From Brachionus manjavacas (lineage: Eukaryota > Rotifera > Eurotatoria > Ploima > Brachionidae), in the NCBI GenBank assembly GCA_019054805.1, contig JAHQIY010000012.1:1736001-1800000 (forward strand): a stretch of 64,000 nt of DNA, read 5' to 3'. This document shows, one piece after another, positions 57,029 to 64,000 of this stretch. Under the pieces are notes generated by a model. That model saw nothing but the letters and a program-made list of their open reading frames with translations, was not told the DNA's origin and searched no databases. Position 1 is the stretch's first letter. Each line of letters starts with the position of its first letter. The translations under genes and the position numbers were made by a program.

Positions 57029-58065
57029 TTTTTTTTGAAACATTTTATATAAGCTTGGCAAAGGAGCGAAAGCTCGAGCCAATATTTATTTATTTAAATA
57101 AAGACGTTTATCATCAAGTCGAGGTGCTTTGAAATTCGTCAATATGAAGTGATTGTTCATTATTTCTTTTTAACTATCTGTTCATTTTATTTTAGCTAAT
57201 TTAACTTTATTTTTATTCTTATCTGATCTTTTTTTATTAAATTCATTTAATTATTTTTATAATTTATTCTGAAAAAGAACAAATATATTAAATAAATAAA
57301 TAAAATAAAATGTTCTTCATAACAATGACTTAAAAAAAAATACAAAAAATAGGTAATCTCGGGAACAAAAAAAATCTGTATTTTTGATTCACAAAATACA
57401 TTTTTGTATCCTGGATTACATTATGTATCCAAGAATACATTTTGATGCATCCTCAGATACATGCCAAAAATGAGGTCAATGGAACTCATCTATACCGAAT
57501 TTAGATTTAAAAATAAATTAAATTTTGGTGTTTTTTAAATTTGATAAGACATTGGTAAATCAATCTCTTTGAAGCCTAATTGTTTTATCATAATCATTTG
57601 ATGTAAAACTATAATAAATAAATCATTGATAGTTTAAGAAAAAATATTATAAAAAACATTGATAAACATTTCTAAACATTGTTTAACCATTTTTTTAGTT
57701 TTATAATTTTGGATTGATGAGAGAAAAAAATAAAAAAAATTTAATTTTTGCAACATTCTGTATAAACATGAATGAAAGAATTCAAATTTTGTTGCTAAAT
57801 CCTTTCAATTAACAAGTTACGCAATAATACTTTGTAAAAATTTATTTTAAAAAAAAATTATAAAATATAAGATCAGATAAATCTAAATAAATATAATGCA
57901 AATTTGAGACAAATTTTCAAACTAATTTTGGCAAAAATTAATAATCAGACATCTCAGCTCTTAAATTTTCTCTTGAATGACATAAATAATTTTGTCAAAA
58001 TTATAAAATTGCCTGCTTTTCCAGTAAAAAGAAATCGACTTAGTCATTACAAAAAAAAATTCATT
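57029..58065. other. Spacer with LINE tails
   Basis: 57052-57105 is a divergent LINE 3' tail (GGAGC-GAAA-GCTCG stem-loop, then ATATTTATTTATTTAAATAAA); 57266-57303 is another. At 57395-57470 TACAT/TGTAT words recur (a short imperfect repeat). No gene is present. Confidence 0.55.
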
Positions 58066-61000
58066 TCATCGCTTTACTAAATTTGAATACAAAATTAAAA
58101 ATAAAATCAATAAAAAACTTGTCACTATATTTGTGTATATAAAAATATTATAAGTCTTGAATTCATAAATACACAAGCTGCTTAATAGCGATACCACAAC
58201 TCCTCCGATTAGTACTGCGCTCCAAACAAAACTGAGAAGTACATTTGCTTTCAACTTTGTCACCAATTTCTTATCATCCTGAATTAAATTTACCAACAGC
58301 GGCAGTGAGAAACTCAACATGAATGGATAAAATGCTCCAAAGATGAAGATGGTGTACAAATCAAGCTTAACATTGCCAAAAATTGAGCTAAATGCCATCT
58401 CTGGTGTTTTAATGGATGTCCTATTGAAGAGCATGAACTTCAAATTTTCGGTAAAGTGATCCGAAGTCAATTGGATAAGTGACAAAATAAATAGAACCAA
58501 AAACAATATGCAGAGTGATGAGTGCTTCCGGTTGAACAAATTTTTAAAAACTTTCCCATCCAAAAATTTAGACAGACAATTCTGCTCGGCATGAACCAGT
58601 TCGGTCTTGTTCAATGTGTAAGCATAGATAAGACTAAGAAATCGGCCAACAATAAAAGCCAAAATAAAAAACTTATTAATCAATTCAACTTGATAAAAAT
58701 AGGACTCGGTAAGCCGCGAAATCAAGTAGTTGTCCATGAAAAGAACAAAGTTTAGAAAAAATCCGCCATAGGCTGCCAAAATGGCCAGATATGTCCAAAA
58801 GTTGGCCATTTTCAAGTAAGATTGTCGCTCTCGAACCGGTGGCAAATTCACTCCTGTGCTTCTCTCCTCGTAATCATCCTCAATAAACCTGGTCTCTTTT
58901 TCGTGATCGAACAGGTCCTCATTTTTTAATTTGGTGAACTTAAACCCGGTGGAAAAATTGGTCATTTTGGAATTTTGTCTCTTCATTCTTTTTGTTTTAA
59001 ATTTTTCAATGCACAAAAAACACTTCAGCGTAAAGCATACAAAATGGACTAGCCTTACTAAAAATGGTTTCATGTGTGACAATATCAAGAATGTGTACAT
59101 AAATGCCAAAATCAGATTCAGAACTCCTATTATTATAAAAAAAAATTGAAGCTGATTTGCGTTGGTGTAAAATTCTTTCAATTTTAGAATAGTACCATCC
59201 ATTATGGTGTTCATTTCAAAATGACTCTTTGTGGTAGCCATTTCAAGCAATGTAGATTTAATTGTGGAAATTGAAGTGGTAGTGGTAGTGGTAGTGGTAG
59301 CAGTAGTTGTAGATGTTGGAGTTGTGGTTGTTGTAGATGAAGTTGATGTTGTAGCTTGTGTAGTCTGGTACGTCGAGTGACAAGTGTTTAGATTTGTTTG
59401 GTTAAATTCGCAGCTAAATTTGATGTGGCAAATACTCTCGGAATTTTCATACAGCAAATTACATGTGCTATTTTTTTCTGTACCATCCTGGACACCATTC
59501 ATTCTAATCTTGTTAAAACAATTCGATTCAGCCAAAGAAAAATTCAAATTAAAGCTTTTAAATTGTTCACAGCTCTCGTCCATGGACTGAATATTGCCAA
59601 AGCTTTCTGGACTAAAAAAGTATTTGTAGTCGCATTTTGGCTCGTTGTTGCCATCTTGAGTTGAATTGGTTTGTGTGCAGTTGAAAATTGTGAAGGTGCA
59701 TGTCTTGTTCAGCTTGAGAATGCATTCGGAAATTAGTTGGGATACAGGCTTGGTGCTTTTTGGATCTTTGGTTGTTTTAAGACTGTCCAAATTGGGTTTA
59801 GTAATTCTGTTTTGCTCTAGTTGACCGCCATCTGCTATCTCAGGTTTGGTTTTATGCACCGGTGTTGTAGTTGTGGTTGTAGTGGTTAAAAAATAAGTCG
59901 AGTTGTCTGAACTTTGGGCTAAATCTTCTAGATTATCTTGACGTTTCATTTCGAAGTTTTGCTCTGAGGTGTTAATTGTGTGGTTATTAAGCGAAGTTCC
60001 GATGCTACCTTGGTGTTTGAGAGTAGACACCATCATAAAGTAGCAAACAAAGAATCCAATAAATAATTGAATATATAAAAGATTTAGTTTGAATATGTTT
60101 AAGCATTTTATTTTCTTCAAACACCATTTATAAGAAACTAAAAATTTGAAAAATTATTAAAAAATTATTTTTTTTGTTGAAAAGTTTTAATTTTTTTTCT
60201 ATTAATTAACTTTTTTTTCATAATTTCTTGAAAATAATCTTGTATAGAAACTTTTGATCTTTAAAGAATTGAAATTATTCTTTATTTATATTTTATTTTA
60301 AACAACACCAAGTTTTTAATTTTTTTTGGTTTAAAATTAATAAAATATAATTCATCTTTATGCTGCACAAATACAATGATCGACTTTTACTAAAAATGAT
60401 CAAAAATCTCTTTTTAAAAAAAGATTTAAATTAACTTCTTCTTTAAGTAGAGCATTAAAATAAAAAAAAATTATTCGGGTATTAAAAACCTGTAAACCAG
60501 TGGTCGCTAAATCTCACGGCCATGTAAAAAATAATTTTTAGTTAATTTTTTTTCCATGGCCAAGTTAATTGTTAAATTAGTTTTATTGATAACAATGGTC
60601 ATACATTTTTTAAAGTTTGCTATTTACTATGAATATTTTAAAAATCCAAAATTTCCAAAGTTTCTTTGTAATTATCATTATTATTTATTAAAACTTTTTA
60701 GGTATCATACTAATGTTAGCAGATTTCCATGCTTTCGAGAGTTTACTTTTTCTTAGACTTAAACTAAATAAATAAATAATGGCTTTAAGAATAAACTTTT
60801 GGTTACATATATTTTTATTTTTGTCATTCAAAAAAAGGTCATGTGTCAATAAATTATTTTATTGCAACATAGTGTGTAAATAGACACTCAGAAAAAAAAA
60901 GAAAAAATTTACAAAATCGAGTAAAAAATAAAATTTAGATTCAAATCAAAATATGAATTTAAAAAACTCAATTATCTCAAAAAATTTAATATTTTAACAG

Positions 61001-64000
61001 TAATTACTGCGATAAAGGCTCTGAAAAACAGAAAATGTTGAAAGCTGACAGTAGGATCACAATAGGGATATTAGAAGACCTCTTCAGCAAGATATGGAGG
61101 CAAGAAATCATACCAGAGGACTGGTCAAAAGGCCTAATAGTCAAGCTCCATAAGAAAGGTAACAAAATGATTTTTGACATTTGGCGAGGAATAACACTGT
61201 TACTAATAGCAAGCAGGGCGTTCTGCAGCATAATACTGGAAAGAATCAGGAACTCCTTGGATGTTATACTCAGAGAAGAACATGCAGGATTTAGACGAGG
61301 TAGAGGATGCATAGACCAGATATTTAAACTTAGGACTATCATAGAACAAAGTCTGAAATGGAATAGCCCCGTGTATCTTAGCTCTATTGACTTCAAGAAA
61401 GCCTTTGATAACATACACAGAGACCATATTAAGATCCTATGGCCTGCCACAGAAGATAGTTAACTTGATAAAACTCTTCAATGAGAAATTCAACTACCAA
61501 TGCGAGGGGTATACAATGGGGATTAACTGCAAAACTTGAAGACTTAGACTTTGCGAATGATCTGGTGCAAATATCTAATACAGAAGCACATATGCATATT
61601 AAGACACAAGGGTTGGCGAACAACGCTAAACCAACCGGGCTCGAAATAAATGTGGCCAAAACGAAAGTTATGTGCATAAATACCAAATTGGATACCCCGA
61701 TCACCATCGATGGTTCACCAATCGAGTGTGTGAATGAATTCACATATCTATGTAGCACAATCAGTACAACGTTGGGAACACACAGAGACATTAAAAATAG
61801 ACTTGGTAAAGCAAAGAGTGCCTTCGCAAGACTCAAATCAGTATGGAAGTCAACCAGTAAGGAAACAAAACTTAAACTAACAATAGAGGAGTAAAAGCAA
61901 CACTGTTGTACGGAAGTGAATGTTGGGGCAGGAAAAGTCTCAACACCTTCCACACGGAAAGCCTGCAGAAAATTCTCGGAATACACTGGCCTGAGACATT
62001 GTCGAATGCTGACCTGTACAAAAGAACAAATTCAGAGCCATTAAGTCAATGCATTAAGAATAAAAGACTGCGATGGCTCGGGCATGTACTTAGAATGAAA
62101 AAAACACGGATACCAAAAAGAGCCCTTCAATGGACACCTCAAGGGCGACGTTAGGTAGGACGACCAATAGTAACATGGAAGTCAACAATCACGAAAGAGC
62201 TCATCGAAATGGGAATGACGGAGAGAAGCAAGGGTAAAGGAAAAAGATCGACTTGAGTGGAAATCAAAAGTAATGACCCACAATGCTCCGCAAAGAGTGA
62301 ATAAGGAAAAAAAAATTACTCAAACTGAAAAACTAGTTCCTTTTTTAGGCACTGTTTAAGAATGGAAACGCGCCAACTGATAAGAGTAGATCAAATGAAG
62401 TACCTGGGAGTCTCCTTTAACTGTACCAAACGTACGCAAGTCCAGGGCTCCTTAATGGACTGGATGCTCTAGCCATTAATCAGACAGAAACAAAGATACA
62501 AGTCATTGAATCAAACATTCTTAAAAGCATGTTTGTACTATCAAGATATTCAAAGAGCTCTGTGTTTGCAAACGCCTTAGGAATTGATACAATTGAATCT
62601 CGAATAACTCTCGCCGAGTGTGTTCTATTAATAAGATTATGTCAGAATTCCCTGACTTTTACCTTTCTAAATCAATTATTTGCGATTAGAAACAGCTTAC
62701 CAAATTATATTAATGATAAACCTTTATAAGAGACATTGAAAATATAATTGGGATTCACGGGACTGATATCGATACCATACTCAAATTAGCCCATAATTTA
62801 CGTCTTTTGGTGTTTTTACTCGAATTAAATAAATAGCTGCTTTTTTAAAAAAATTCAAAACTTAAGTGTATAAATTCAACTAACTTTGGAGACTATCTCT
62901 TCTTCTGTAAAAAAAAACTTCACTATCTGATTCCTCTGTTTCAGTGTGAGAAAGGATAGATTTAGACTTTGGTAGCAAACTGATATTTTTTAATAATATA
63001 GGATTAAAAATTTTGTTAAAATATACAAAATTTAAAAGAAATCACATGATTTTGAGACTTTATATTAAAAAGAGCTAAAATTCAAAAAATCAATTTATGG
63101 TTTGTTCAGAATTTGTCTAGTTTTTTAAAAAAATTGGGTCTTAGGTGATCTGATGGACCCATACGATTCAAGCGGAAAAAAAGTATTTTTTTTTCGGCTT
63201 TTTCTAAATAAAAATATACAACAGAGTGTAGAAAAATTTATGATCTTTCAGAATATAATTTAGAAATTCAGGTAATAATTTAGTAAAATTATAGAAAATT
63301 TTGTTATTTAATTAATTTCTATTTTAATAATCAACAAGTGAACTTTGATGTAAGAAAAAATCAGAATCACTTAGAAAAATTGCTGATTAAATAAGAAAAA
63401 GTTATTTTTTGCAACCAAATTTAAATTTCTGCATTAAATTATGAAATCGGAAAGGTAATTAAATATTTTTGAAATAATTTTGAAAATTTGCTTTGTTAAA
63501 TGTGCCATGGTCTTTATTTTATCTCAGAATTCGATTCAAAAATAAAAAAATAAAGCAACGAATCGAAAATAATATTTAAGAAACTGCTGTAATTTAACTG
63601 ACCAAATTATAAAATAGAAAAAGATATTGTGCTTTTATATTCACGATTATTAAAAAGCTTTATGATTTTTATTTCAATTTTTAATTTTAAAAATTTTTGA
63701 GCAAAATTAATTGATTTTAAAAACTTCGAAAAAATGTTTCATCACTTCATCAAAATTATTGAATTAAAAAAAAAAACTTACTTATTTTAACTGTTCCGAA
63801 GGAAAATCCGAACAAAAATAGTGCAAGCCAAAAGAAAAGCACGGATTTTAAGAATGGAATTATAATTAAACAAACCGAAGCAACAATAGAACTAAAGAAT
63901 ATTAAATAAAATCGGTCGTATCTAAATAAAATTAAAATTAAAAATAGAATTTTGATTTTAGTTTTTAATGCTACTTTAATGACACTATTGAAATTAGAAC
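58066..64000 (-). CDS. MFS-like multi-pass transporter with Thr/Ser-rich extracellular insert (5' end outside window)
   Basis: Exons seen: 64000-63975 (partial), 63921-63782 and 60137-58066, joined in phase. The first pieces read VLISIVSLKYDRFYLIFF and, after further helices, LALFLFGFSFGTVK, a pattern like helices 3-4 of major-facilitator proteins of the MFSD4/NaGLT type. The last exon (690 codons) begins with a membrane segment. A roughly 250-residue loop follows with many N-x-S/T sites, cysteines and runs of Thr/Ser (for example TTTTTPTSTTTA), mucin-like. Then come about eight more hydrophobic helices including LAILAAYGGFFLNFVLF and SLSLPLLVNL-type segments. The mucin-like insert is unusual for MFS. 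The substrate is unknown, and family assignment rests on topology and a few motifs. The intron at 60138-63781 is 3.6 kb and full of LINE debris. Confidence 0.6.
60138..61009. other. Intron sequence, AT-rich
   Basis: Part of the long intron of the transporter gene. A 66-codon frame at 60556-60756 (plus) has no recognisable content. The sequence ending near 60778 (TTAGACTTAAACTAAATAAATAAATAA) looks like another LINE 3' terminus. Confidence 0.45.
61010..62310 (+). mobile_element. Second-type LINE (RTE-like), internally deleted
   Basis: The plus strand shows IIPEDWSKGLIVKLHKKGN, WRGITLLLIASRAF, EEHAGFRRGRGCIDQI and IDFKKAFDNIHRD, then a break near 61460. A later part follows: LEDLDFANDLVQIS (YADD box changed to FAND), GLEINVAKTKVM, FTYLCSTI and SECWGRKS, then LQKILGIHWPETLSNADLY and RWLGHVLRM. 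The middle of the RT between KAFD and FAND is shortened, and stops follow near 61894 and 62153. The motif set is unlike family A and the L2/CR1-like copies. Inactive. Confidence 0.82.
62330..62730 (+). pseudogene. LINE ORF2 C-terminal fragment
   Basis: Frames reading QLIRVDQMKYLGVSFNCTKR, then LLNGLDALAINQTE and ESNILKSMFVLSRYSKSS, ending at a stop near 62730. Same general type as 36129 and 43160, directly after the RTE-like copy. Confidence 0.65.
62731..63781. other. Intron sequence, AT-rich
   Basis: No coding or repeat signal is recognised up to the donor side of the next upstream transporter exon. Confidence 0.5.

Noticed and set aside
60556-60756. 66-codon plus frame in the transporter intron
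   Set aside because: Hydrophobic low-complexity reading ending in a LINE-like tail; no support as a gene.

Overview
This window is eukaryotic, AT-rich nuclear DNA from an animal. Genes are split by very short introns (mostly 45-70 bp, GT-AG), there are metazoan-only families (chitin synthase, DEG/ENaC channel, beta-1,4-galactosyltransferase), and truncated non-LTR retrotransposons are dense. The composition, short introns, chitin synthase and FLYWCH-like remnants would fit a monogonont rotifer such as Brachionus. That assignment is an inference; nothing in the window proves it. No rRNA, tRNA or CRISPR array was seen.

Layout. 0-2 kb: a complete five-exon beta-1,4-galactosyltransferase (minus). 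4-9.3 kb: LINE remnants and a short, internally deleted Ty3/gypsy-like LTR element. 9.6-12 kb: an intronless, GC-rich cytosolic Hsp70 (minus) with TATA box, heat-shock elements and a GA/CT tract upstream. 12.9-14.3 kb: a single-exon DEG/ENaC channel. 15.6-20.9 kb: a nearly full-length but broken LINE, a frameshifted FLYWCH-like fragment, and inverted clusters of a TATCTAA motif. 20.9-25.9 kb: a twelve-exon M1-aminopeptidase-like membrane protein whose zinc/catalytic residues are replaced. 26-30.4 kb: gene-poor, with a candidate inverted-repeat element. 30.5-34.4 kb: a small secreted Gly/Pro-rich protein, glutathione-dependent formaldehyde dehydrogenase (class III ADH, four exons, minus) and a dihydroflavonol-reductase-like NAD(P) oxidoreductase. 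34.7-43.8 kb: an inverted repeat with an AT-hook-like terminal exon, many LINE pieces of at least three types, and an unusual cluster of perfect hairpins. 44-45 kb: a secreted Tyr/Ser-rich tandem-repeat protein. 47.9-54.7 kb: a complete eight-exon chitin synthase, one intron of which starts with GC. 56.7-57 kb: a TA-flanked MITE. 58-64 kb: the 3' part of an MFS-like membrane transporter with a Thr/Ser-rich insert; its long intron carries more LINE debris.

The genes look independent (no operon). Coding exons were rebuilt by joining ORF pieces at GT-AG (once GC-AG) sites with conserved phase; the exon sums are divisible by three in every rebuilt complete gene. The most notable points are the pseudo-aminopeptidase with its decayed internal duplication and LINE insertion, the hairpin cluster at 42.35-42.99 kb, the LTR element with 42-bp terminal inverted repeats and conflicting polarity signals, and the shared stem-loop at the 3' ends of one LINE family.
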